Positions 1-8,082 of a stretch of DNA of 64,000 nucleotides are shown piece after piece. A program made the position numbers and the translations under genes. Origin of the DNA: Alphaproteobacteria bacterium (GTDB taxonomy: Bacteria > Pseudomonadota > Alphaproteobacteria > Micropepsales > Micropepsaceae). Below the pieces are notes generated by a model. It ran no database searches, had not been told where the DNA came from, and was given only the letters and a program-made list of their open reading frames with translations. The stretch lies in contig WGMH01000007.1 in assembly GCA_016125165.1 (NCBI GenBank), forward strand, positions 62,001 to 126,000, written 5' to 3'. How positions within the stretch are numbered: position 1 is the first letter of the stretch; every line of letters starts with the position of its first letter.

Positions 1-670
1 TGATTGGCACCGTTTCCACTCGGACCACTTCTATATGCATGCCCGCCTCCAGTGCGCGCAATTGTTCCAGCTTCTCACGCTTCTCAAGTGGCGATGCCGG
101 AAGATTTACGAAGCGTTTCAATGCGGCGCGCTGGTACGCATAGATGCCAATGTGATGATAGAGCACACCCTCCCCCGACGGCGCACGCGCACGGGTGAAA
201 TAGAGCGCGCGGCCCCGATTGCCAGTCCACGCCACCACAGGCTTCACCACATTCGGATTGTCGAAATCCGCGGGATCGTCGATCTCCGCTGCCAGGGTTG
301 CAATGTCCGCCCCGGCATCCAGTGCAATCGCGACATCGGAGACGTTTGCCGGATCAAGCGCCGGAAGATCGCCTTGCAGGTTCACCACGACATCATGCCG
401 CCCCTCGGGGTCGAATGCCTCGACCGCCAAGTGGATGCGGTCCGAACCGGAGGGCAGATCTGGTGGCGTGAGGACAGCGTCCCCTCCTGCCGCCTTGATG
501 GCATCCGCAATCTCGGGCTCGGCGGCCGCGACCAGCACGGGGCCAACCTGCGCCTTCATCGCCTGCCGCCAGACTCGCACGATCATCGGAATGCCCGCGA
601 TGGCAGCAAGCGGCTTACCAGGCAGCCGGGTGGACGCCATACGCGCGGGGATCACGACAATCGGATTCAT
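1..670 (-). CDS. kdsB: 3-deoxy-manno-octulosonate cytidylyltransferase (CMP-KDO synthetase), 3' end outside window
   Basis: Activates KDO with CTP to CMP-KDO in the cytoplasm, for the inner core of lipopolysaccharide. The minus-strand reading begins MNPIVVIPARMASTRLPGKP, the nucleotide-binding signature of this family; further in are a LQGDLPALDP stretch (metal/nucleotide site) and HHIGIYAYQRAAL, both typical of KdsB. About 223 residues are visible, so only the last few tens are missing. An alternative ATG lies two codons upstream (676), but a GAGG sits about 9 nt before the chosen ATG and only 3 nt before the other. It is divergent from the cytochrome gene at 820. A kdsB beside a membrane cytochrome c is a common alphaproteobacterial arrangement. 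Confidence 0.93.
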   Translation of the reverse strand, partial: MNPIVVIPARMASTRLPGKPLAAIAGIPMIVRVWRQAMKAQVGPVLVAAAEPEIADAIKAAGGDAVLTPPDLPSGSDRIHLAVEAFDPEGRHDVVVNLQGDLPALDPANVSDVAIALDAGADIATLAAEIDDPADFDNPNVVKPVVAWTGNRGRALYFTRARAPSGEGVLYHHIGIYAYQRAALKRFVNLPASPLEKREKLEQLRALEAGMHIEVVRVETVPI

Positions 671-819
671 GCTCATTGGCCTCGACCGGCCCTTTCTTCC
701 CGGAATTCCGCCACTTATGCGACGCTTCGCCGCAATGACGGGTATCCTTCGCCTTGTAATGTCCCGCGCGGTCCTACCGGCCTGATTGGCCATTTCAGAA
801 AAACGCGGAGCGAGACCTT

Positions 820-1437
820 ATGGATTCCTGGGAATGGAACAAGATCGCCGGTGCCGTGCTCGGCACATTGATCTTCGTGATGGTAATCCGCGTTGCGAGT
901 GAAACGCTCTTTGAGACCCCCGAGCTGGAAAAGCAGGCCTATAAGGTCGAAGGCGTTACCGAGGAAAACATCAAGGGCCCTACGGAAGCACCCGTCGCCG
1001 AAGTGGCGCCCGATTGGGGTACCGTCCTTCCCGCAGCGGACGTTGCCGCCGGTGAAAAGGTGCATGGCCGTTGCCTGCAGTGCCACGATTTGACAAAGGG
1101 CGGCCCGAACAAGATCGGCCCGAACCTGTGGGGCGTGATTGATCGCCCGAAGGGCTCGCATCCAGGCTTCTCCTATTCCGCTGCGATGAAGTCCAAGGGT
1201 GGAAATTGGACGTATGAAGACCTGTTCCACTTCCTGAAGGCGCCGCAGGCATTTGTGCCCGGCACGAAGATGAGCTTTGCGGGCCTGCGCAGCGAACAGG
1301 ATCGCATCAACCTGATCGCCTATCTGCGCACCGAAGCTGACACCCCACCCGCGATTCCTGCACCGAAGCCTGCCGCTGCCGCGCCCACAACGGCTCCTGC
1401 CGGCGAGACGCCAGCAGCAGAGCAGCCAAAGCCGTAA
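820..1437 (+). CDS. cycM: Membrane-anchored class I c-type cytochrome (CycM/c552 type)
   Basis: 205 residues. The N-terminus has one uncleaved hydrophobic segment (about residues 9-27), then a charged/proline-rich linker to about residue 70, then a cytochrome c domain. The heme motif CLQCH is at 85-89, and the likely axial methionine is Met151 in PGTKMSFAG. The tail is rich in Ala and Pro. Anchored cytochromes of this kind carry electrons from the bc1 complex to cytochrome oxidase on the periplasmic face. The heme domain shares the GPNKIGPNL and GFSYSAAMK signatures with the soluble cytochrome at 46317, so the two are related. Role by family; the partner oxidase is not in the window. Confidence 0.9.
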   Translation: MDSWEWNKIAGAVLGTLIFVMVIRVASETLFETPELEKQAYKVEGVTEENIKGPTEAPVAEVAPDWGTVLPAADVAAGEKVHGRCLQCHDLTKGGPNKIGPNLWGVIDRPKGSHPGFSYSAAMKSKGGNWTYEDLFHFLKAPQAFVPGTKMSFAGLRSEQDRINLIAYLRTEADTPPAIPAPKPAAAAPTTAPAGETPAAEQPKP

Positions 1438-1501
1438 GGGAAATAGCAGCTACGCGCTATGACGGCTTGATGCTGGCGGCGAAAGCCGCCAGCGTGCGCG
1501 C

Positions 1502-2452
1502 ATGTCTGTGAAAGAAGAAACCCTGCTGCTCGTGGCCCCGGTGACGTGGGCTGGTATCTGGACCGCGCCGATCGCCGCACAAGCCCCGGAGCTGAAGGTG
1601 TTCGTGCATGATCGCGACGAATATGATCCGGCGGCCATCGACTATGTCCTGAGTTTCCGTCCGCCACCGGGCCTCCTGAAAACGCTGCCGAACATTCGCG
1701 CGGTATTCTCGCTTGGCGCCGGTGTCGATGGATTTCTGGCCGACCCTGAGTATCCACGGCAGGTGCCGCTTGTGCGCTTCGTGCACGAATCGCTGGCGCG
1801 CGAGATGGCGCATTACGCGGTCCTGCACGCACTGCTGTTTCACAGACGTCAGCGCAATTTCGACGCAGCACAAACCGATCATGCGTGGCGGCAATCCTTC
1901 CCACCCCGCAAGACGGAAGATACCCATATCGGCATCTTTGGCATGGGAGAAATCGGCTGTGTCATCGCCGCTGCATTTCGCGATCTGGGATTTCCGGTCA
2001 CCGGGTGGAGTCGGACGCGAAAGGATCTCTCAGGCGTCAGAAGTTACGCGGGCGAAGCGGAGCGCGCCGAATTTCTGGCAGGCACGGATATTCTTGTTTG
2101 CGTATTGCCGCTCACTGATGACACGCGCGGCATACTCAACAAGGACCTGTTCGCGCAGCTTCCCCGCGGCGCCTATCTCATCAACATAGCGCGCGGCGGC
2201 CATCAGGTGCCCGAGGATATCATATCCGCCATCGACGGCGGCCAACTGGAAGGAGCGACACTGGATGTTTTCGATCCAGAACCGCTGCCGCCAAACAGCC
2301 CGCTCTGGTCGCATCCAAAGATCACCGTAACGCCGCACGTTGCAGCGCTGACCGACCCCTTTGTGATGGCAAAATCGGCGGTAGACGGAATTCGACTGAT
2401 CCAGAGCGGAAAACCCTTGATCAATGTCGTCGATTTTGAGCGCGGCTACTAA
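1502..2452 (+). CDS. ghrA: D-2-hydroxyacid dehydrogenase, glyoxylate/hydroxypyruvate reductase A-like
   Basis: 316 residues, the usual GhrA length. The Rossmann motif GMGEIG is at 147-152. It is followed by a basic SRTRK at 170-174, which in this family suggests NADPH rather than NADH. The catalytic triad is visible as Arg231 (IARGG), Glu260 (FDPEP) and His279 (TPHVAA). The enzyme is expected to reduce glyoxylate or hydroxypyruvate to glycolate or glycerate in the cytoplasm. The exact substrate cannot be told from sequence. Its stop codon overlaps that of the convergent aminopeptidase gene by 4 nt. Confidence 0.87.
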   Translation: MSVKEETLLLVAPVTWAGIWTAPIAAQAPELKVFVHDRDEYDPAAIDYVLSFRPPPGLLKTLPNIRAVFSLGAGVDGFLADPEYPRQVPLVRFVHESLAREMAHYAVLHALLFHRRQRNFDAAQTDHAWRQSFPPRKTEDTHIGIFGMGEIGCVIAAAFRDLGFPVTGWSRTRKDLSGVRSYAGEAERAEFLAGTDILVCVLPLTDDTRGILNKDLFAQLPRGAYLINIARGGHQVPEDIISAIDGGQLEGATLDVFDPEPLPPNSPLWSHPKITVTPHVAALTDPFVMAKSAVDGIRLIQSGKPLINVVDFERGY

Positions 2453-3825
2453 GTGCCATAGCGCCGCGAAAGAACGGAAAACAGTGCGCGCGCGGTGTTG
2501 GCCTCTGCACCCTTGCGGCGCCCCGGCTTCGGACGATCCACCCAGGCCGGAATGTCCAGATGAATCCAGCTTTTCGCGCGTACGACAAAGCGATTGAGGA
2601 ACAGCGCTGCTGTAATCGCTCCAGCCAGACCATAATCCGGAGAGTTGTTGATGTCGGCAATAGAACTGCCTATCGCTGATTCATAGCCTCGCCATAGCGG
2701 CAAACGCCAAACGGGATCTGCGACGGCAAGACCCTGCGCGTAAAGCTCGCTTGCAAGGTCTTCATCGTCCGTGAAGAACGGTGGCAGCTCCATGCCGGTC
2801 GCTGCTCGCGCGGCGCCCGTAAGTGTGGCAATGTCGATCATCAATTCCGGCGTTTCTTCGTCTGCCAGCGCCATGGCGTCGGCCAGAACCAAACGGCCTT
2901 CTGCGTCTGTATTGCCTATTTCCACCGTGATGCCCTTGCGGCTGGTGAGCACATCGCCCGGACGATAAGCATTCGCGGAAACAGAGTTTTCCACCGCCGG
3001 AATGAGAACTCGCAGACGGAGATTCAGTTTCGCGCCCATGATCATATGCGCGAGCCCAAGAACCGTCGCCGCGCCGCCCATGTCCTTTTTCATGGTGAGC
3101 ATGCCAGCAGCCGTTTTCAGGTCGAGGCCACCGGAATCGAAGCACACACCTTTGCCAACCAGCGTCACCTTTGGCGCGTTCGGCTTCCCCCATGTGAAGT
3201 CAATCAGCCGCGGCGCGCGCGAGGATGCGCGGCCCACCGCATGGATCATCGGGAAGTTGCTCTTGAGCAGCGCGTCACCCACAGTAACTGAGAACTTCGC
3301 ACCATGCCTCTTGGCGAGATCGCGCGCGGTGGCTGCCAATTCTTCCGGTCCCATGTCATTGGACGGCGTGTTGATGAGATCACGTGCGAGGAAGATGCCT
3401 TCGGCGATACCAGTGACCGCGTTTCCATCGATGCCCTTCGGCAACACCAGCTTCGGCCACACGCGGCTGGATGGTTTGTAGCGTGTGAAAGCGTAGGTGC
3501 CGAGTGCCCAGCCCAGAGCCGCGTTTTCACCGCCAAAATGCTCTTCCACGTCGTGGAGCACGTATGTGGCTGGCGGCAAACTCTCTGCGAACTGCGCCAA
3601 AGCGAGGATATCCTGTCCCTTGCCCAATCCCAGAACCGCGGAAGCCACGGCGCCAGAAGCGCCGGGCACCAGCAACATCTCGCCAGCGCCAGCCTTGAAT
3701 CCCGCCGATTTGAGATAGGCAGCCTCGTGTTTTCCGATGCGTGCAAGGAAAGGTTTGAGATGGGCGGCGGTCACTGCGTGCAGCGGCGTGGCGCCCTTTG
3801 CGTTTTTGGTAAAGCAAGGATGCAT
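2449..3825 (-). CDS. Leucyl aminopeptidase family (M17) metallopeptidase
   Basis: 458 residues. Cytosolic two-metal aminopeptidase of the PepA fold: a variable N-terminal domain, then the catalytic domain. The metal and active-site residues are all present: Lys225 in GKGVCFDSGG, Asp230, Asp248 and the NTDAEGR signature at 305-311. An INTPSNDM motif precedes the catalytic domain. It should release N-terminal amino acids from peptides in protein turnover. A start 22 codons further upstream (3891) would nearly reach the divergent glutathione transferase gene. The MHPCF start has an AAAGG about 10 nt before it and gives a normal length. Whether it is the main PepA or the shorter PepB-like paralogue cannot be decided. 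Confidence 0.9.
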   Translation of the reverse strand: MHPCFTKNAKGATPLHAVTAAHLKPFLARIGKHEAAYLKSAGFKAGAGEMLLVPGASGAVASAVLGLGKGQDILALAQFAESLPPATYVLHDVEEHFGGENAALGWALGTYAFTRYKPSSRVWPKLVLPKGIDGNAVTGIAEGIFLARDLINTPSNDMGPEELAATARDLAKRHGAKFSVTVGDALLKSNFPMIHAVGRASSRAPRLIDFTWGKPNAPKVTLVGKGVCFDSGGLDLKTAAGMLTMKKDMGGAATVLGLAHMIMGAKLNLRLRVLIPAVENSVSANAYRPGDVLTSRKGITVEIGNTDAEGRLVLADAMALADEETPELMIDIATLTGAARAATGMELPPFFTDDEDLASELYAQGLAVADPVWRLPLWRGYESAIGSSIADINNSPDYGLAGAITAALFLNRFVVRAKSWIHLDIPAWVDRPKPGRRKGAEANTARALFSVLSRRYGT

Positions 3826-3893
3826 GGAAAACCTTTGTGGTTCGGCGTTGGCAACTCTAGAAATCGCAAGCACCCTTCGCAACAGGAGCACTC

Positions 3894-4553
3894 ATGTCGG
3901 CCAGCTACACTCTCGTCATCGGCAATAAGGATTGGTCCAGCTGGAGCCTGCGTCCATGGCTGGCGCTCAAAATGATCGGTGTTCCCTTCACCGAGGACTT
4001 GATCAGGCTGCGCCACGATTCGACGACCGAAGAGGTCCAACGCCGCTCGCCTTCAGGCCGGGTACCGGTGCTCCAGATAACCGAAGGCGGAGAGACTTAT
4101 GAGGTTTGGGACAGTCTAGCCATCTGCGAAACACTGGCAGACCGCCATCCGGAAGCCCGGCTATGGCCGGATTCGCCAAAGCTTAAGGCCATGGCCCGCG
4201 CCTATGCAGCCGAAATGCATTCCGGCTTTGCGGATGTGCGTGAGCAACTCACCATGGATTTCGCCCGCAAGCTGCCCACACCTGCCCTGCGCGATGCCAC
4301 CAAAGCGCAGATCGCCCGCATTCTGAAGAGCTGGGGTGAGGCGCTTTCTGCCAACGCAAAAGATGGCGGATTTCTCTTTGGCCGCTTCTCCATCGCCGAT
4401 TGCATGTATGCGCCGGTATGCTCGCGCTTCCGCACCTATGGCATCCTCATGCCGAAGGAATGCGAGGCCTATGTCGAGCGTATGTTCGCCTTGTCCGCTA
4501 TGGGCGAGTGGCTGGCGGCGGCGCAAGACGAGATCAATCGGGATATTTCCTGA
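3894..4553 (+). CDS. Glutathione S-transferase family protein
   Basis: 219 residues in the normal two-domain layout. The N-terminal thioredoxin-like domain contains NKDWSSWSLRPWLAL and SGRVPVL (cis-proline) followed by WDSLAICETLA, which in the family contact glutathione. The C-terminal half is helical, with a FGRFSIADCMYAPV stretch equivalent to the conserved N-capping box. The likely nucleophile is one of the serines in DWSSWS. A CAGGAG lies 6-10 nt before the ATG. It is divergent from the aminopeptidase (68-nt gap) and convergent with the CPBP protease gene. The substrate is unknown; a detoxification or reductive role is inferred from the family only. Confidence 0.87.
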   Translation: MSASYTLVIGNKDWSSWSLRPWLALKMIGVPFTEDLIRLRHDSTTEEVQRRSPSGRVPVLQITEGGETYEVWDSLAICETLADRHPEARLWPDSPKLKAMARAYAAEMHSGFADVREQLTMDFARKLPTPALRDATKAQIARILKSWGEALSANAKDGGFLFGRFSIADCMYAPVCSRFRTYGILMPKECEAYVERMFALSAMGEWLAAAQDEINRDIS

Positions 4554-4567
4554 CCCGACGCATCCGG

Positions 4568-5302
4568 TCAGGCATGTATCACGCCGTAGTACATCAGCAT
4601 GAAGCCAAGTGTATCCTGAAGGCCATGCGCGATAATGGCTGGCCACAAATTGCGCCCCCAAAGCACTATAATTCCACCCATGATCACCGCGCCGAGATAG
4701 ATTCCAACCATGCCGACGGGCCCCTGATAGGTATGTCCCAATGCAAAGGGCAGCGCCTGCAACAAGACCGCCAAAATCCAGGCCATGCGCGTCTCGCCGA
4801 AAATCTGGCCGATACGTGTCATGATGAAGCCGCGATGGACGAACTCCTCGCCGAACCCACCGAAGAGCCAGGCAAAGGGAACAAGATATAGCGTGAGCGG
4901 AAGATTTCCCTTGAGTGCCGCGAAATGCTCTTCGGCCAGTGTCGTGCGCGTTCCTGTGAGTTGGGACACGATGGGATCGATGAGCGGTTTCACCACGGCA
5001 TCGAATGCAATCGTGATGAAAAGCAGCAGAAAGCCCTGCGCGATGCGGAGAAGCCAACGTTTAGGATTCGCAAGACCAAATTCGGACAGTTTTTCGCCGC
5101 GCAGCTTCAACCAACCTATCAGAAGCAGCACGAAGGCAAACAACAGATAGGCGTGGGGGATCATCGGCATCGGCGGAATCGCCACGCCGACTGCATTTCC
5201 CGCGGCTAGCACCAATCGCACGCCAACGAGCCATGCCGAAATGACAACAGTGAGCTCGATAATGTGGATGACCGTCTTGCGGTCCAGTTGGAAACGGATC
5301 AT
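4568..5302 (-). CDS. CPBP family intramembrane glutamic endopeptidase
   Basis: 244 residues with about six to seven hydrophobic segments. The CPBP (Abi/CaaX-protease-like) active-site motifs are intact: EEFVHRG at 152-158, His190 in ALGHTYQG and His226 in IIAHGLQD. Members cleave prenylated proteins or peptides within the membrane, or act in bacteriocin immunity and stress responses; the substrate here is unknown. An AAGGAG about 10 nt upstream supports the start. It is divergent from a PadR-type regulator, and the 68-nt gap carries back-to-back promoter-like elements covered by a perfect palindrome, so regulation by PadR is likely. Confidence 0.88.
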   Translation of the reverse strand: MIRFQLDRKTVIHIIELTVVISAWLVGVRLVLAAGNAVGVAIPPMPMIPHAYLLFAFVLLLIGWLKLRGEKLSEFGLANPKRWLLRIAQGFLLLFITIAFDAVVKPLIDPIVSQLTGTRTTLAEEHFAALKGNLPLTLYLVPFAWLFGGFGEEFVHRGFIMTRIGQIFGETRMAWILAVLLQALPFALGHTYQGPVGMVGIYLGAVIMGGIIVLWGRNLWPAIIAHGLQDTLGFMLMYYGVIHA

Positions 5303-5340
5303 CGAGAGCGCTCCTTCAGCCCAATTTGCATCTTAGTACG

Positions 5341-5352
5341 AATAGTACTATT
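5341..5352. promoter_or_regulatory. Palindromic candidate PadR operator over divergent promoters
   Basis: AATAGTACTATT is a perfect 12-bp palindrome; a further GTACTA/TAGTAC inverted pair (5334-5350) overlaps it. On the plus strand it overlaps the end of the spacer and the start of a -10 box (TTGCAT at 5326-5331, 17 nt, TATTAT at 5349-5354) aimed at padR. On the minus strand TTGTTA (5370-5365), 17 nt, TACTAT (5347-5342) is aimed at the protease gene. A repressor bound here would block both. Promoters and operator are inferred from sequence. Confidence 0.6.
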
Positions 5353-5370
5353 ATCGCGAGACAATAACAA

Positions 5371-5886
5371 ATGACAAAAACGAGAGCGGAATTAACGGAA
5401 CTGGAAGGCACGATTCTCGGCGTGGTGCGCCGGGGCGGACCTATGACGGCCTATGCCGTGCGTTCTGTATTTCTCTCATCGGTCTCGGCGGAATGGAGCG
5501 GTAGCGCCGGTGCCGTCTATCCGGCGATCACGCGCTTGGTTCGGGCGGGATTTCTGAAAGAGAGCGCAGTTCACGATGGTCGCAGAAGCAAGACCTACGC
5601 GCTGACGCGGTCTGGTATCGCCGCAAACGATAGCTGGATTTGCGATATCGGACGCGCAGCAGGCGCGGGACAGGATCCGTTTCGCATTCGCGCCGCGTTA
5701 TGGTCTCTGTTACCGGCTTCTAGGCGCCGCGCAATGGCAAAAGCACTGATTGAGGAAATGAAGAAGCGCCAAACTGCTGTTACGGCAGGACTTCAGAACC
5801 GGGGCGATCCCGACGCAATCATGGATCAGCTCTATTGCATGTTGTTGGAACAACGAATCGGCTGGATAAAAGAAAAATTCAGCTGA
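5371..5886 (+). CDS. PadR family transcriptional regulator
   Basis: 171 residues. The N-terminal winged helix (about 1-85) shows the PadR layout: ELEGTILGVVRRGGPMTAYAV, then GSAGAVYPAITRLVRAGFLKE, where helix 3 and the wing-leading turn lie, and KTYALTRSGI in the wing. The C-terminal half is helical and would serve as the dimerisation or effector domain. PadR proteins are usually ligand-responsive repressors of a neighbouring gene and of themselves. Here the neighbour is the divergent intramembrane protease, and the intergenic palindrome lies over both candidate promoters. The ligand is not predictable. The gene ends 4 nt from the convergent TAXI gene. Confidence 0.87.
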   Translation: MTKTRAELTELEGTILGVVRRGGPMTAYAVRSVFLSSVSAEWSGSAGAVYPAITRLVRAGFLKESAVHDGRRSKTYALTRSGIAANDSWICDIGRAAGAGQDPFRIRAALWSLLPASRRRAMAKALIEEMKKRQTAVTAGLQNRGDPDAIMDQLYCMLLEQRIGWIKEKFS

Positions 5887-5890
5887 GCGG

Positions 5891-6925
5891 CTAATTCTTC
5901 AGCAAACCTACTTCGCGATAATAACGCGCGGCGCCGGGATGCAGCGGGGCGACCGTCTCTTTGGGAGCGGCTGAAAGCGTGATAGCGCGTGCGCTGGGGT
6001 GGCTCTGGACGAGAAGCTGACGGTTAGCGCGGTTGAAGAGCGCGCGGGTAACACCATAGACCATGTCATTTGGCGCAGAGTCGCTGACGATCCAGATGGC
6101 GCGTGCGCCAACAGTCTCAACATTGCCGGTATTGGGATATGTGCCCTGCACGATGACGGCTGACGAAAGTGACTTTTTTGATGCCAGCAAGCGCTTGCGC
6201 CCAGCGCCATCAATTGGAACGAGTGTCGCTTTACCACGCGCGATCAGATCCCGAACCACCGGCATCGGTGCGCCGCCAACGAAGAAGAACGCATCAAGTT
6301 TTCCCGTCTGCATCTGCTGCGCGGCCACGTCCGCACTCACATGGCTAATCTTCACGCGCCATTTGGAGATGCGATACGCGCCCAGAACCGACAGCGCTGT
6401 CGCAGCCGTGCCGGAATTCGGATCGTCGATCGACACGCGCTTGCCGCGAAGGTCGCTGACCGATTTAATCCTTGCGTTGACAGAAGCCACCACATGGACC
6501 GGTTCGGGAAACAAGTTGGCGATGGCGCGCACATGGGTCTGTTTGCCGGCCTTTACGAATGAACCCGTTCCCGCCAGCGCCTCGGACACCACGTCAGATT
6601 GGGCAAGGGCTGTCGTGACCTGGCCGCGGTTAACGGACAGGACATTGGCGACCGCGCCAGCGCTTGTGCGCGCCGAGGCGATCAGACCGGGTGGGCCGCA
6701 CACGGCCTCATGAGCGCAACGTTCCACACCGCGCGGGTGACTGACGATCAGCGCAATGGCCTGGCCAATGGGAAAGTAGGTGCCGCTCGTCCCGCCAGTC
6801 GCAATGGTGAGATAACTGCGGGCGGGGCCGATCTGCGCGGAACTCGGGGCGAATGCGAACGCCAGCGCGAACGCAACAAGCGCCGCGAGGCCACAGAGCG
6901 AAACGAGGTGCGCGCGCAGCTTCAT
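5891..6925 (-). CDS. TAXI family TRAP-transporter solute-binding protein
   Basis: 344 residues with a signal peptide (hydrophobic to about residue 27, ending near SSAQ). The mature start YLTIATGGTSGTYFPIGQAIA is the TAXI signature. Other conserved parts are LVQSDVV-like ALAQSDVV, LRGKRVSIDDPNSGTA and DAFFFVGGAP. TAXI proteins bind dicarboxylates such as glutamate or 2-oxoglutarate in the periplasm and pass them to DctQM-type membrane subunits. No such permease lies next to it, so it is an orphan here or works with a distant transporter. It is convergent with padR and divergent from the TadD-like gene. Confidence 0.87.
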   Translation of the reverse strand: MKLRAHLVSLCGLAALVAFALAFAFAPSSAQIGPARSYLTIATGGTSGTYFPIGQAIALIVSHPRGVERCAHEAVCGPPGLIASARTSAGAVANVLSVNRGQVTTALAQSDVVSEALAGTGSFVKAGKQTHVRAIANLFPEPVHVVASVNARIKSVSDLRGKRVSIDDPNSGTAATALSVLGAYRISKWRVKISHVSADVAAQQMQTGKLDAFFFVGGAPMPVVRDLIARGKATLVPIDGAGRKRLLASKKSLSSAVIVQGTYPNTGNVETVGARAIWIVSDSAPNDMVYGVTRALFNRANRQLLVQSHPSARAITLSAAPKETVAPLHPGAARYYREVGLLKN

Positions 6926-7009
6926 AACAACTGATTAATGCTCCTTCATTGCGTCAACAATTGGACGAATTGCCCAGATTCTCCGATGGGATGCTTCTTA
7001 GCAGCATAC

Positions 7010-7024
7010 TTAAGGGTTTGTTGA
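7010..7024 (+). promoter_or_regulatory. Near-consensus CtrA-type site TTAA-N7-TTGA upstream of the TadD-like gene
   Basis: TTAAGGGTTTGTTGA has one perfect half site and one half site with a single mismatch at the spacing of the CtrA box. It lies 57 nt before the start codon of the TPR lipoprotein. Weak on its own, but it matches the two perfect sites in the pilin region. Confidence 0.35.
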
Positions 7025-7080
7025 CCTGGCAAAGGCCATTCTGAGCCCGAAGGAATGTGGGCTTTCGAAAGGGCCTTTCC

Positions 7081-8076
7081 ATGAAACATGTCAACCTCGC
7101 CGCAGTTTCGGTGCTTGCACTTGTATGCACGGGATGTGCCGGTGAACTGGCGATGAACGAAAGCATGTTCAGCCCTTCACAGACAAAGTCGGATACACCG
7201 AACATCGCGCAAAATCAGCCCTTGAGCATTGAGAGCGAAGTGCGCCGCGCACAGATCATGCGCAATGCAGGTGACCTCGACGGCGCGACGGGCGTGCTGA
7301 GCCAGTTGATGCTGGTTGCTCCAGATGATGGGCGCATCGTGGCCGAATATGGCAAACTGCTCATCCAGCGCGGCAAGACCGATGACGCATTGCAGTTCCT
7401 GCATCGTGCCGCCGAACTGTCTCCCAATGACTGGACCGTCTACACGGCAATGGGCGTCGCCTATGATCAGAAATCGGATCGCAAGGCAGCCAAGCTTGCT
7501 TATGAAGAGGCCCTGAGTCAGAAGCCGGGAGAAGCGAGCACGCTGAACAACTATGCCATGTCCCGCATGCTGGCGGGCGATCTCACCCAGGCCGAAACAC
7601 TGCTAGCTCAGGCCAAGGCCGCTGACGGCAGCAACGCGAAGATCGATAGCAATTTCAAGATGGTTGCTGAGATGCGCGCGCAGCGCGGTATCAAGGCAGC
7701 ACCGGTAGTCGCCGTAGCCGAGAAGCCCGAAACCCTGAAGCGCATGCCAGTGCCGCAGAATATCGCTTCCGCTGCGCCCGAGGCGCCGAAGACGGTTATG
7801 ATGCAGCGCATTCCGGACGACCCGCTTGCCGGGCCCGTCAATGCCCGGAAAAATGTCCGCGAGCCGGTGGCGACCGCAGCGCCCCGTCAGTTGGCAAGCA
7901 CCGCTTCCACCGATTCACCGCCGGGTGTGATGATGCAACCTGTGCCCGTGGATCCGCTGGCCGGGCCGGTCAAGAGCGCAACGCCAAAGCCTTCTGCCAA
8001 GCCCAAAGCCGAGCCCCGCACAGCAGTTGCGGAAAGCACGATGCCGCGCCTTCGCACAGCGGCCGATACGCAATAG
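7081..8076 (+). CDS. tadD: TPR-repeat lipoprotein, TadD-like
   Basis: 331 residues. A lipoprotein-type signal ends at Cys19 (VCTGC). Residues of about 45-200 form tandem tetratricopeptide repeats (AEYGKLLIQRGKTDDALQFL, AMGVAYDQKSDRKAAKLAYE, NYAMSRMLAGDLTQAETLL). The C-terminal third is low complexity, rich in Ala and Pro, and contains a duplicated unit VMMQ-x-(I/V)P-x-DPLAGPV. TadD is the outer-membrane pilotin-like lipoprotein that helps assemble the Tad secretin; position and domains fit, although the gene is separated from the main cluster by a lysR/wrbA pair. GTTTCG-AAAGGGCC precedes the chosen ATG; an upstream ATG at 7057 would disrupt the signal peptide. Confidence 0.78.
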   Translation: MKHVNLAAVSVLALVCTGCAGELAMNESMFSPSQTKSDTPNIAQNQPLSIESEVRRAQIMRNAGDLDGATGVLSQLMLVAPDDGRIVAEYGKLLIQRGKTDDALQFLHRAAELSPNDWTVYTAMGVAYDQKSDRKAAKLAYEEALSQKPGEASTLNNYAMSRMLAGDLTQAETLLAQAKAADGSNAKIDSNFKMVAEMRAQRGIKAAPVVAVAEKPETLKRMPVPQNIASAAPEAPKTVMMQRIPDDPLAGPVNARKNVREPVATAAPRQLASTASTDSPPGVMMQPVPVDPLAGPVKSATPKPSAKPKAEPRTAVAESTMPRLRTAADTQ

Positions 8077-8082
8077 AGATCG

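Noticed and set aside
35..871. 278-codon open frame on the plus strand at the left edge
   Set aside because: Antisense to kdsB, whose nucleotide-binding motifs are clear on the other strand.
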